Source: Oribacterium sp. (GTDB lineage: Bacteria; Bacillota_A; Clostridia; Lachnospirales; Lachnospiraceae). Taken from it: a stretch of 64,000 nucleotides of DNA. A program made the position numbers and the translations under genes. Positions 23,855-32,185 of the stretch are shown piece after piece. Position 1 is the stretch's first letter, and each line of letters starts with the position of its first letter. The notes below the pieces were generated by a model. It made no database searches. It saw nothing but the letters and a program-made list of their open reading frames with translations, and was not told the DNA's origin. The stretch lies in NCBI GenBank assembly GCA_004554245.1, contig SFND01000005.1, positions 1 to 64,000 on the forward strand. The letters are read 5' to 3'.

Positions 23855-25003
23855 ATGGCAGCGAAGAAACTGACAATCAAGGAAATTGCCAAACTGTCGG
23901 GCATCAGTGTGTCGACCGTGTCGCGAGCGATCAATAACCACTATGACATCAGTCCGGAGACGAAGCGCCGGGTACAGGAGATCATCGATCAGTATGGTTA
24001 CGTGCCGAACAACTCGGCACGGAATCTGAAGCTGAATGACGCACGAAACATCGCGGTCCTCGTGAAGGGCATCACGAACCCCTTCTTCACGAGCATGATC
24101 AAGGTGTTTGAGAAGGAGTGCTCGGATCATGATTACGCCCTGGTGCTCGAGCATGTCGAGGAGGAGCAGGATGAGACCGAGCTCGCGGCGCTGCTCGAGA
24201 AGGAGAAGCGTCTGAACGGCATCATCTTCCTCGGTGGAAATCCGGTACAGTCGGTGGAGCGCCTGAAGCGTCTGACGGTTCCGTTCGTGTTCTGCTCGGT
24301 GGCCGTTCCGGATCGAAAGGCCTTCGCAGAGTACTCCTATGTGGCGATCGATGACCGGGCGGAAGCTGAAAAGGTGACGGATTACCTGATCGAGCAGGGA
24401 CGGAAGCGGATCGCACTTCTCAGCGATGCGGAATCCGATATCAGTAACGGTATGCTCCGTCTCGAGGGCTACCTGCATTCGCTCGAGAAGCATGGCATCG
24501 AGCCGGATCCGGCACTGATCTGTCGACCGATCTCGATTCAGAAGACCTATACCTATGAGAATGGATATCAGCGGACGGTGGACCTGGTCCAGTCGGGCAC
24601 GAAGTTCGACGCAATCTTCGCCATCGCGGACTCCATCGCGATCGGCTGTCTCCGGGCGCTTCGCGATCAGGGCATACGCGTGCCGGAGGATGTCGCGGTC
24701 ATCGGCTTCGACGGCCTCGAGATCGGACACTATCTGACACCGGCGCTCTCGACACTGCAGCAGCCGGTGGATGAGATGGCCGAAGCCTCGATGCACGCCC
24801 TCCTCGGGCTCCTCGAAGAGCGCGAGAAGGAAGTCGCCGCGAAGCTGGCTGGCGGCAGTATTGCGGAACGGCAGGATGCTGCGCGAAAGGCGAGCGACGG
24901 AAGCGCAGAAACGTCGGACGGCGGGGCATCGAAACCGAAAGAAAAGAAGACAAGATTCCAGCAGATCTTCCCGGGAGAACTAAAGATCCGGGAGAGCTGC
25001 TGA
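23855..25003 (+). CDS. LacI family transcriptional regulator
   Basis: A 382-aa regulator: helix-turn-helix LTIKEIAKLSGISVSTVSRA (in part, residues 5-24), hinge, and periplasmic-binding-like sensor domain. The usual family length is about 335; the extra residues are a Ser/Ala/Lys-rich stretch (about 326-365, from AAKLAGGSIAERQDA to SKPKEKK) inserted shortly before the C-terminus. It probably represses the maltodextrin operon at the 18828-18845 palindrome. The ribosome binding site is weak and the start is 6 bp after malQ, suggesting coupled translation. Confidence 0.92.
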   Translation: MAAKKLTIKEIAKLSGISVSTVSRAINNHYDISPETKRRVQEIIDQYGYVPNNSARNLKLNDARNIAVLVKGITNPFFTSMIKVFEKECSDHDYALVLEHVEEEQDETELAALLEKEKRLNGIIFLGGNPVQSVERLKRLTVPFVFCSVAVPDRKAFAEYSYVAIDDRAEAEKVTDYLIEQGRKRIALLSDAESDISNGMLRLEGYLHSLEKHGIEPDPALICRPISIQKTYTYENGYQRTVDLVQSGTKFDAIFAIADSIAIGCLRALRDQGIRVPEDVAVIGFDGLEIGHYLTPALSTLQQPVDEMAEASMHALLGLLEEREKEVAAKLAGGSIAERQDAARKASDGSAETSDGGASKPKEKKTRFQQIFPGELKIRESC

Positions 25004-25014
25004 GGAAGAAATGG

Positions 25015-25043
25015 ACGAGGGCGGAAACGCCCTCGTTCTTTTG
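25015..25043 (+). terminator. terminator of the maltodextrin operon
   Basis: Perfect 9-bp stem acgagggcg / cgccctcgt with GAAA loop and TTCTTTT. Confidence 0.9.
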
Positions 25044-25061
25044 TCACTGTGCAGGCAGGGA

Positions 25062-25105
25062 ACCCCGGAGGGGCGGCAACGGAGGCACAGTACTCCGGGT
25101 TTCCC
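25062..25105. repeat. partial long hairpin element
   Basis: The words ggggcggcaac, acagtactccggg and tttcccc resemble the outer right part of the long hairpin elements (which carry gagtactgtg and gttgcc). The arms still pair (ggaaccccgga / tccgggtttcc). Confidence 0.5.
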
Positions 25106-25250
25106 CACTACCTGAACGGTTACCGTTTACGAAATTCTTAATTTACAGGAACTATATCTGAAAATTACGAAATACCACATAATTGGCTTCGAAATTCTGT
25201 ATAATAGTGGACAGATACTATTTTAAGTGCAGTAAAGGAGCGTAACGTAT

Positions 25251-26294
25251 ATGTTTGTACTTGTATTGTTGCTTTTAGTCATCGTGGTGCTGATGCGGAT
25301 GATCTGCATCGTGCCGCAGGGACATGCGTATGTGACGGAGATGCTGGGGCAGTACAGCGGTACCTGGGGTGCGGGTCTTCACTTTAAGATTCCGATCGTG
25401 CAGCGGGTCATCAAGAAGGTGAGCCTGAAGGAGCAGGTGCTGGATTTCCCGCCGCAGCCGGTGATCACGAAGGATAATGTCACCATGACCATCGATTCGG
25501 TGGTGTTCATGAAGGTGCAGGATCCGAAGCTTTTCGTGTATGGCGTAGAGAATCCGCTGTCGGGTCTTCAGAATCTGTCGGCGACGACGCTGCGTGCGAT
25601 CATCGGTGACATGGAGCTCGATCAGACCCTGACGAGCCGTGATCAGATCAATGCGCGCATGCAGACGACACTGGATGTGGCGACGGACCCGTGGGGCATC
25701 AAGGTTACGAGAGTCGAAATTAAGAACATTCAGCCGCCGAAGGAGATCGAGGAGGTCATGACGAAGCAGATGCGTGCAGAGCGTGAGCGCCGTCAGACCG
25801 TGCTCGAGGCACAGGCGCATCAGGAAGCGGTCGTCACCAGAGCGAAGGGTGACCAGCAGGCGAAGGTCATCGCCGCGCAGGCGGAGCGAGATGCACAGAT
25901 CGCCCTGGCGGAAGGTAAGGCGAAGAGTATCGACCTCGTCTATGAGGCGGAGGCACGTGGTATCGAGCGTCTGAACCGTGCGCAGGTCAGTGAAGGTGTG
26001 CTGAAGCTGAAGGGCCTCGATGCACTGAAGGAGGTTTCCAATGGCCGTGCGACGAAGATCTTTATGCCGTCCGACATAACCCAGGCCGTTTCGACGCTGG
26101 GCGTCGTCGGTGAGAGCCTCGGCATCGGGGATGCGACGCCGGTCGATCACAGTGCGCCGGCAGCACCGAAGGCACCGGTCGATCCGTGCATCAATGAAGA
26201 ATCCAGTGCGACGACGGTGGGTGCGGCAGCAACCGGCCACCAGATCGCACATGAGGTGCAGTCCAGCTACGGAAAGCTGGGCGTGGACCAGTAA
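25251..26294 (+). CDS. SPFH/band-7 domain membrane protein
   Basis: A 347-aa protein with an N-terminal membrane helix (residues 1-20) and a stomatin/prohibitin (band 7) domain (IVPQGHAYVTEMLGQYSG ... VTRVEIKNI), then a charged coiled coil (KQMRAERERRQ ... GKAKSI). Such proteins form oligomers that organise membrane microdomains. The C-terminal 60 residues (after GESLGIGD) are Ala/Pro/Ser-rich and unlike the core. TATAAT at 25200-25205 probably belongs to its promoter. Confidence 0.9.
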   Translation: MFVLVLLLLVIVVLMRMICIVPQGHAYVTEMLGQYSGTWGAGLHFKIPIVQRVIKKVSLKEQVLDFPPQPVITKDNVTMTIDSVVFMKVQDPKLFVYGVENPLSGLQNLSATTLRAIIGDMELDQTLTSRDQINARMQTTLDVATDPWGIKVTRVEIKNIQPPKEIEEVMTKQMRAERERRQTVLEAQAHQEAVVTRAKGDQQAKVIAAQAERDAQIALAEGKAKSIDLVYEAEARGIERLNRAQVSEGVLKLKGLDALKEVSNGRATKIFMPSDITQAVSTLGVVGESLGIGDATPVDHSAPAAPKAPVDPCINEESSATTVGAAATGHQIAHEVQSSYGKLGVDQ

Positions 26295-26300
26295 AAGAAG

Positions 26301-26338
26301 AGGGAATCCCTTTCGTAACCAGAAGGGATTCCCTTTTT
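26301..26338 (+). terminator. terminator of the band-7 gene
   Basis: Stem agggaatccctt / aagggattccct (26301-26312, 26323-26334) followed by TTTT. Confidence 0.85.
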
Positions 26339-26350
26339 CGTTGCAGAAAA

Positions 26351-26417
26351 TGGGGTCTGACCCCATTAAATTTTTCTAAACAAAATCTAAAGTCGAAGTT
26401 TATGGGGTCAGACCCCA
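26351..26417. repeat. GGGGTCTGACCCC element, copy 1
   Basis: Paired palindromes tggggtctgacccca (26351-26365) and tggggtcagacccca (26403-26417) in opposite orientation around a conserved A/T-rich core (attaaattttt ... aaatctaaa ... gaagttta). Followed by ttacgaaattctta, which also flanks other copies. Confidence 0.85.
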
Positions 26418-26428
26418 TTACGAAATTC

Positions 26429-26917
26429 TTAAGATGCGGTGTCGGACGCCAGGAAGAGGTCGTTCAGGTAGATGACCTGGGCGACGGCGGAGGTGACGCG
26501 GTAGAGGACCTTCTTTTCGAAGGAGACGCCGTCGGTGTGGAGCGGGCTTTCGTCGCGGTCCTCGAAGAGGATGATGAGCTTCTTCTCGAGCTCCATGCAG
26601 AAATAGTTGTAGGCGATCGGAAGCGGATAGCTTTTCTTCTGCATGTCGATGAGCGAGGCGATGTGGTCCATCGCGAGGACCTGCTTCACGAGGACGAGGA
26701 AGATCGCGTAGGCGATCTGGTCGGCGTAGTACTGCTTCTTCAGTGGTCGGTCGATGTAGCCTTTCTTTACGTAGTTGCTGATCATCGAGGAGGTGACCGG
26801 GATGTTCAGCGGTGAGAGGCATTCGTTGATATACTTGACGGTCTGCTCGAGGTAGAGTCCTACATTCGGGAGCTCATCGTAGCGTGGCATCCGGAAATCT
26901 CTGGCTGGTAAATTCAT
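26429..26917 (-). CDS. DUF1836 family protein
   Basis: A 162-aa protein of DUF1836, a clostridial family with a predicted MerR-like winged helix (ISNYVKKGYIDRPLKKQYYADQIAYAIFLVLVKQVLAM, in part). Function unknown; DNA binding is plausible. ATG 26917 is preceded by GGGGGAAG; a longer ORF to 27079 has no support. Its 3' end abuts the GTCTGAC repeat. Confidence 0.85.
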   Translation of the reverse strand: MNLPARDFRMPRYDELPNVGLYLEQTVKYINECLSPLNIPVTSSMISNYVKKGYIDRPLKKQYYADQIAYAIFLVLVKQVLAMDHIASLIDMQKKSYPLPIAYNYFCMELEKKLIILFEDRDESPLHTDGVSFEKKVLYRVTSAVAQVIYLNDLFLASDTAS

Positions 26918-27211
26918 TTGTTCTTCCCCCATTAAATATGTGCGTGTTTCAAGTCGCTTCGTGCCCGGTGTATGAATAGCGCGATCGTGCGGCCTGGTCC
27001 AATGCTTCTCCGTTTCGTGTATACAAAGCGTCTGCCTGTGAACGAGCAGACGGAAGTCGTGCCGCTTCTGGCGAATCAATAATCAGTATTTTACATCGGG
27101 TTTTAAAAAACCGCAATAGAGTTTTGCTATAGCTTGACAAAACGATGCGGAATGGCTACTATACAACATGATAAAAGATTTCGGAAAACCGATGATTTAG
27201 AGAACAAAGCG
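26918..27211. other. intergenic region between DUF1836 and DegV genes
   Basis: About 290 bp separating divergent genes. It contains TTGACA at 27135-27140 followed by a possible TACTAT about 17 bp on (27157-27162), which may drive degV, and a GTCCAATGC variant of the recurrent octamer near 26998. No ORF is supported. Confidence 0.4.
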
Positions 27212-28042
27212 ATGAAGATGAGAATTGTGGCGGATTCGTCCGCAAATCTGTTAGAGATGAAGGATGTGGAGTTCGCGAGTGTGCCGTTGCACATCATCGT
27301 GGGCGAGCGGGACTATGCGGATACGGCGGAGATCGATCTCGCGGCTTTCCAGCAGCATCTCCGGGAGTATAAGGGAAAGACGACCACGGCGGCACCGAGT
27401 CCGGGCGAGTGGGAGGAGGCCTTCGGCGATGCGGATGTCATCTTCTGCCTCACGCTGACGGGGGCCATGTCGGGGACCCACAACAGTGCAGTGATCGCGG
27501 GGGAAAGCTACGAGAGCGAGCATCCGGGGGCGAAGGTATATGTCCTGGATTCGCTGTCGACGGGCCCGGAGATATATCTGCTGGCAGAGAAGACGCGCGA
27601 GCTGATTCTGGCAGGCATGGAACCGGAGAAGATCTATGAGGAGATCCGGGCCTATCACCAGACGACGCATCTCTACTTCTCGCTGGCCTCGGTGGATAAT
27701 TTCGCGAAAAACGGCCGTGTGAGTCACGTGATCGCGAAGGGGATCGGCCTCATGGGCATCCGGATCGTGGGGACCGCGAGCCCGGAGGGAACGCTCGACT
27801 TCAAGGGCAAGTGCCGTGGTGACAAGAAGGCGCTGGCGCTGATTCTCGAGAAGATGAAGGAGCTCGGATACAAGGGCGGCAGGGTCGTCATCGCACACAA
27901 CCAGAACGAGGAGGCGGCGCTGCAGCTCAAGATGCGAATCGAGGAGCTGTTCGGTTTCTTCAACGGCGTGATCCATCCGGAGCGGGCACTGTGCTGCTAC
28001 TATGCAGAGCCGGGCTCGGTGATGGTCGGATTTGAGGCGTGA
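27212..28042 (+). CDS. DegV family fatty-acid-binding protein
   Basis: A 276-aa DegV protein. These bind a fatty acid between two domains and in Firmicutes (as FakB) present it to the kinase FakA. Motifs: RIVADSSANL at the start, TTAAPSPGEW, CLTLTGAMSGTHNSA, VLDSLSTGPE, and IAHNQNEEAA. The start at ATG 27212 (or 27218) gives the usual length; the ORF could run to 27134 but the extra residues are unlike the family. The ribosome binding site is weak. Confidence 0.88.
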   Translation: MKMRIVADSSANLLEMKDVEFASVPLHIIVGERDYADTAEIDLAAFQQHLREYKGKTTTAAPSPGEWEEAFGDADVIFCLTLTGAMSGTHNSAVIAGESYESEHPGAKVYVLDSLSTGPEIYLLAEKTRELILAGMEPEKIYEEIRAYHQTTHLYFSLASVDNFAKNGRVSHVIAKGIGLMGIRIVGTASPEGTLDFKGKCRGDKKALALILEKMKELGYKGGRVVIAHNQNEEAALQLKMRIEELFGFFNGVIHPERALCCYYAEPGSVMVGFEA

Positions 28043-28057
28043 GAAGAAAATGGTGGA

Positions 28058-28086
28058 TTGCGTCCCTCTTTTTAATACTGTAAAAT
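28058..28086 (+). promoter_or_regulatory. promoter of the LytTR gene
   Basis: TTGCGT (28058-28063), 17-bp spacer, TAAAAT (28081-28086), about 25 bp before the ATG at 28111. Confidence 0.6.
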
Positions 28087-28110
28087 CAGAGAAAAAGAGG
28101 AGGCAGTGTT

Positions 28111-28896
28111 ATGAACGGTGATCAGAGAGGTGCGCAGATGCTTACATTTTCGGACGGCAGTCAGCTGGATCCGGCGCTCATACTCTATATTATGATGAGG
28201 CGAAACTACGCAGAGTTTCACCTGGCAGGTGGGAAGCTCAAGGAGGCTCGTGTGACCATGGCGCAGCTGGAGACACGGCTCGGCGTGGAGTTCGTGAAGA
28301 TCCACCGGAGTACCCTGGTTTCTGTCCGCGCCATCCATGATGTGACGGATACGGTCAATCTGAACAACGGCGAAAAGCTTAACTATGTCGCCAGTAAAAA
28401 GACCTGGCTGCAGTCAGAACTCCGGGAGCGGAGGAAGCGCCTGCTGCAGGTGCTTCCAGAGGCCGGACAGACGGATTTCCGGGAGCATTATCGTGTCTTT
28501 GACACCCTTCCCTTCGCGTTCACGGACATCGAGATGGTCTTCGACGAGAAGAACAACGCCGTGGACTGGATCTTCCGTTACGGAAATCCCGCGCTGGCCG
28601 AGCTCGAGAAGCTGCCGCTCGACACCATGATCGGTGCCTCCTTCGGCAGCCTCTTCCCTAACATGGACGCCAAGTGGCTGCGCGCCTATGAGCGCTCCGC
28701 TCTCTATGGCGAGACCCTGGAAATCCTCGATTATTCCCCGGAAATCGACACCTACCTGAAAATCATCAGCTTCCCGACCTTCCCCGGACACTGCGGCTGC
28801 ATCCTCTTCGATGTCAGCAGAATCCGTTTCGGTAATACACCGTCCCCGGCTGATCGGGCAATGCTTCTGTACCTGACACAGATGGCCAGAAGCTGA
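28111..28896 (+). CDS. LytTR DNA-binding protein with C-terminal PAS-like domain
   Basis: A 261-aa protein. Residues about 15-105 form a LytTR DNA-binding domain (IMMRRNYAEFHLAGGK ... FVKIHRSTLVSVRAI ... YVASK). Residues about 125-250 resemble a PAS sensor (ITFTDIEMVFDEKNNAVDWIFRYGN, in part; ALAELEKLPLDTMIG). Most LytTR proteins have the sensor or receiver first, so the order here is unusual. AGAGGAGG precedes the ATG. Confidence 0.8.
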   Translation: MNGDQRGAQMLTFSDGSQLDPALILYIMMRRNYAEFHLAGGKLKEARVTMAQLETRLGVEFVKIHRSTLVSVRAIHDVTDTVNLNNGEKLNYVASKKTWLQSELRERRKRLLQVLPEAGQTDFREHYRVFDTLPFAFTDIEMVFDEKNNAVDWIFRYGNPALAELEKLPLDTMIGASFGSLFPNMDAKWLRAYERSALYGETLEILDYSPEIDTYLKIISFPTFPGHCGCILFDVSRIRFGNTPSPADRAMLLYLTQMARS

Positions 28897-28928
28897 CGGG
28901 GGATTTTTTTGTAATTCAGCATTACCGA

Positions 28929-29354
28929 TTGTTTTTGACATTGGCGTCGGACATCGTGCCGGCAGCCAGAGAAAAGATCCGGGGAAGCGCGCCGTACGTC
29001 GGCATCGCAGGGTACTCGCTGGCCGGACTGTTCGCACTCTATGCGATGTACCGCTGCGACTGTTTCGCGCGGGTGGCCAGCATGTCCGGCTCCCTGTGGT
29101 TTCCGAAGTTCCGGGAATACGTGCTTCGGCATGAGCTGATACGGAAACCGAAGAAGCTCTACATGTCGTTAGGGGATGCCGAGGCGAAGACGAAGCATGC
29201 GGTGCTGAAGACCGTGCAGGAAAATACGGAGGCGATTCTTCAGCACTATCAGGAGCTCGGCGTGGATGTACGCTGGGAGCTGAACCCCGGAAATCACTTC
29301 CGGGACGCGGCGATGCGAAGCGCAAAAGGTATCAAAGCGATACTGGAAGCGTAA
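28929..29354 (+). pseudogene. 5'-truncated alpha/beta hydrolase (esterase)
   Basis: The 141 codons encode the second half of an alpha/beta hydrolase: nucleophile elbow GYSLAG, then SMSGSLWFPKF, and the catalytic His in NPGNHFRDAA. The first half (about 90-100 residues with the first beta strands and oxyanion loop) is absent, and the preceding 32 bp after the LytTR stop hold no ribosome binding site or ATG in frame. Likely a deletion remnant. Typical full-length relatives are about 240 aa. Confidence 0.7.
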
Positions 29355-29483
29355 TTGCGTCAGGAAGTCCGAGGCTCGAAATAACTGGAATGATGCAGGA
29401 AAAATACGGGATGTAATGTGAGCGACGAAGCAGAAGGTATCGGATGAAGCAGTGGGATGCAACATTGAACCAAGATGATGAAC

Positions 29484-29535
29484 GGGACGTGCATGGTACA
29501 TGCCGCACCATGCGTGTTCCGTTCTGCTTTTGTTT
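29484..29535 (+). terminator. hairpin upstream of cbiB
   Basis: Imperfect stem aacgggacgtgcatggt / accatgcgtgttccgtt followed by CTGCTTTTGTTT. It separates the hydrolase remnant from the cobalamin genes; an extended -10 (TGGTAAAAT, about 29536-29544) follows for cbiB. Confidence 0.65.
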
Positions 29536-29577
29536 ATGGTAAAATAGTTCCAATTTCTGTATTTGGGAGAGTGTAGC

Positions 29578-30573
29578 ATGTACGAGCGAATCATGATTCT
29601 GATTATGGCGCTGATCGTCGATCTGGTCTTCGGGGATCCGCACAACTGGTTCCATCCGGTGATGGCGATGGGCCGCGGCATCGAGTGGCTGGAGAAGTTC
29701 CTGCGCCGGAGCCTCCATATCTCGGAGGATCCGGAGGCGGGCCGTGGGAAGAAGCAGTTCGCGGGTGCGATTCTCGTCGTGCTGATGCTCGTGATCTTCA
29801 CGGTTATCCCGCTCATCATTCACAACATCGCGACGATGTTCGGCGAGACCCTGACCTGGGCGATCGACGCCTTCCTCGCCTACCAGATGCTCGCGATGAA
29901 GCAGCTGAAGCGGGAATCCATGAAGGTCTATGAGGCCCTCAAGCGTAAAAATATCAAGGATGCGCGCGAAGCGGTCTCGATGATCGTGGGTCGTGACACG
30001 AAGCGTCTCAATATGACCGGTGTCACGAAGGCGACGGTCGAGACGGTCGCGGAGAATGCCTCCGACGGGGTGGTCGCACCGCTCCTGTTCATGATGGTGT
30101 TCGGTGTGGCCGGTGGCTGGTTCTATAAGACCGTCAACACCATGGACTCCATGATCGGCTACAAGAACGACCAGTATAAGTACTTCGGCACCGCGGCGGC
30201 TCGCCTCGATGATATCTGCAACTTCATCCCGGCGCGCATCAGCGCACTGTTCATGTGCATCGCGGCCATGTTCCTGGGCCTCGACTGGAAGGGCGCGTTC
30301 CGTATCTGGCGTCGCGACGCGCGGAAATCCACGAGCCCGAACTCCGGGCAGACGGAAGCTGCCATGGCCGGCGCGCTCGGCGTCGAGCTCCTCGGAGACG
30401 CATACTACTTCGGAAAGCTCGTTCACAAGCCGGCGATCGGTGACAGCAAGCGCGAAATCACACCAGAGGATATCGAAACAGCGAATCGCATCATGTACCT
30501 GAGCGTGTTCATGATCTACTTCGTCGGCATCATGATCATGCGGACCGTCATGCTGTATAGCGGCTGGATCTGA
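29578..30573 (+). CDS. cbiB: adenosylcobinamide-phosphate synthase
   Basis: A 331-aa membrane enzyme that attaches aminopropanol phosphate to adenosylcobyric acid. N-terminal LIVDLVFGDPHNWFHPVMAMG is the family signature (in part: DLVFGDP, HPVMAMG). Four to five membrane helices; ENASDGVVAPLLF and the C-terminal ARISALFM region fit CbiB/CobD. ATG 29578 is preceded by GGGAGA. First of five cobalamin genes. Confidence 0.93.
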   Translation: MYERIMILIMALIVDLVFGDPHNWFHPVMAMGRGIEWLEKFLRRSLHISEDPEAGRGKKQFAGAILVVLMLVIFTVIPLIIHNIATMFGETLTWAIDAFLAYQMLAMKQLKRESMKVYEALKRKNIKDAREAVSMIVGRDTKRLNMTGVTKATVETVAENASDGVVAPLLFMMVFGVAGGWFYKTVNTMDSMIGYKNDQYKYFGTAAARLDDICNFIPARISALFMCIAAMFLGLDWKGAFRIWRRDARKSTSPNSGQTEAAMAGALGVELLGDAYYFGKLVHKPAIGDSKREITPEDIETANRIMYLSVFMIYFVGIMIMRTVMLYSGWI

Positions 30574-30680
30574 ACACACGGACCAGCTATGCAGGGAAGG
30601 ATGCTTCGGACTTCGCAGCGGCCTGCCTCCAGTTGCTTAAAGGGCTGGACTCTCCGTCGACGACAAAGAAAGTAAGGTTT

Positions 30681-32144
30681 ATGAACTATGTACATGGCGG
30701 CGATGTGTATCGCCGCGCAGTTGATCTCGATTATTCTGTAAATATCAATCCGCTGGGCATGCCTCCACGGGCGTGCCAGGCGGCGAAGCACGGCGTCGAC
30801 CAGAGCACCGCCTATCCGGACTGGAAGGTGGAGAAGCTCCGCGACGCCGTCGTTTCGTTTCTGAACCGGAAGTTTGCGGTGGTCGTTTCGTCTGCCGGGG
30901 CCAATGCGGACATCGGTGTTCCATCCGCCGGGATGCGGACAGACGATATGGCTGCTGGCGCGTCGACCTGCGCAGCAGGGACTGGGCCGGTGCTAGGGGG
31001 AATCGAAACACATGAAGCATGCGCGGTCGCGCCGGAGTGGATCAGCTTCGGTAATGGTGCCGCGGATCTGATCTATCGTCTGATGCAGGTGCTTCGTCCG
31101 CAGCAGGTCGTCGTCGCGGCGCCGGCCTTCGCGGAGTACAGTGTCGCCGCGGAGCGCGTGGGGGCGCAGGTCGTCCCGGTCTATCTGTCGGAAGCGGACG
31201 ACTTTTCGTTCACACCGGCGGTAGAGGCAGCCTTTATCCATGCGATCGAGAGGTCTCCGTCCGGCTCCGCGGTCTTCCTCTGTAATCCGAACAATCCGGA
31301 TGGCAATGTCATCCGCGCGGAGGTGCTGCAGCGCATCGCGGCGGTCTGTGAAGCGCACCACAGCTGGCTCCTCGTGGATGAGTGCTTCCTGCCGTTTCTT
31401 CGCTCCGACGACAGCACGCATTCGAGCGGTGGGCAGGAAGCAGGGGAGCGTGAGGCCCAGATGCCGAAGCCTATTTCCTTCGACGACAGCCCGCATGCAG
31501 CAGCGACGCATTTTTCTAATGCGGAGCATGCACTGCGTCCGAACGAGCTGGAATGCAGCATGGTGCCGTCGCTTCGTGCGTTCGAGCATCTCGTGATCCT
31601 GCGTGCCTTCACGAAGATCTACGGTATGCCGGGGCTGCGTCTCGGCTACATGCTGACGGCGACGCAGGCGCTGACGGACGCGGTGCGGGCGACGATGACA
31701 CCGTGGGAGATCAACCTTCCGGCGCAGCTCGCCGGCGTGGCGGCCCTCGAGGAAACAGAATTTGTGGAGAAGACACGGGCACTGATCCGCGCAGAACGGG
31801 CCTTCCTGGTGCAGACGCTCCCGACGCTTCCCTATGTGGAGAAGGTCTATGTGCCGGTATCGGATGCGAACTTCATCCTGTTCCGGACTGCGCTTACACA
31901 GCCGGACTGCCCGGATGGACGTGTGCGCAAGCCGGAATTGAAGTCGGAAAGCGATCCTTGCGTAAGTGAGAACAGGACTGTGTTTACGTCGCACAGCGTG
32001 GATTTAAAGGCGCTGCTGCTGGATCGAGGTGTACTGATTCGTGCCTGCGGGAACTACGAGGGCCTGGATACACGCTACTACCGGATCTGCGTGCGGACGC
32101 ACGAGGAGAATCTGAAGCTGATTCAGAGATGGCGAGCGTTATAG
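30681..32144 (+). CDS. threonine-phosphate decarboxylase-like aminotransferase (CobD family)
   Basis: A 487-aa class I/II PLP aminotransferase-fold protein related to L-threonine-phosphate decarboxylase, which supplies the aminopropanol phosphate used by CbiB. Core motifs: YVHGGDVYRRA, DYSVNINPLGMP, CNPNNPDG and the PLP-lysine region AFTKIYGMPGLRLGY. Usual length is about 360. The excess is in three low-complexity insertions: about residues 73-113 (SSAGANADIGV...), 248-290 (DDSTHSSGGQEAGERE...) and 414-437 (PDGRVRKPELKSESD...). All are in frame and at surface-loop positions. ATG 30681 follows AAGTAAGG. Function by homology and context. Confidence 0.88.
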   Translation: MNYVHGGDVYRRAVDLDYSVNINPLGMPPRACQAAKHGVDQSTAYPDWKVEKLRDAVVSFLNRKFAVVVSSAGANADIGVPSAGMRTDDMAAGASTCAAGTGPVLGGIETHEACAVAPEWISFGNGAADLIYRLMQVLRPQQVVVAAPAFAEYSVAAERVGAQVVPVYLSEADDFSFTPAVEAAFIHAIERSPSGSAVFLCNPNNPDGNVIRAEVLQRIAAVCEAHHSWLLVDECFLPFLRSDDSTHSSGGQEAGEREAQMPKPISFDDSPHAAATHFSNAEHALRPNELECSMVPSLRAFEHLVILRAFTKIYGMPGLRLGYMLTATQALTDAVRATMTPWEINLPAQLAGVAALEETEFVEKTRALIRAERAFLVQTLPTLPYVEKVYVPVSDANFILFRTALTQPDCPDGRVRKPELKSESDPCVSENRTVFTSHSVDLKALLLDRGVLIRACGNYEGLDTRYYRICVRTHEENLKLIQRWRAL

Positions 32145-32185
32145 AATGTGTATCTGTCCATGAGCCCGGATGATGAGAAAGGCAC

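Noticed and set aside
25115..25127. LacI-type operator upstream of the band-7 gene
   Set aside because: aacggttaccgtt is a 6-1-6 palindrome similar to the maltodextrin operator, but similar words (cctgaaggtttacc) follow another long hairpin element at 35716, so it is more likely repeat border sequence.
29355..29577. cobalamin riboswitch upstream of cbiB
   Set aside because: No B12-box or recognisable aptamer order was found; the only structure is a terminator-like hairpin.
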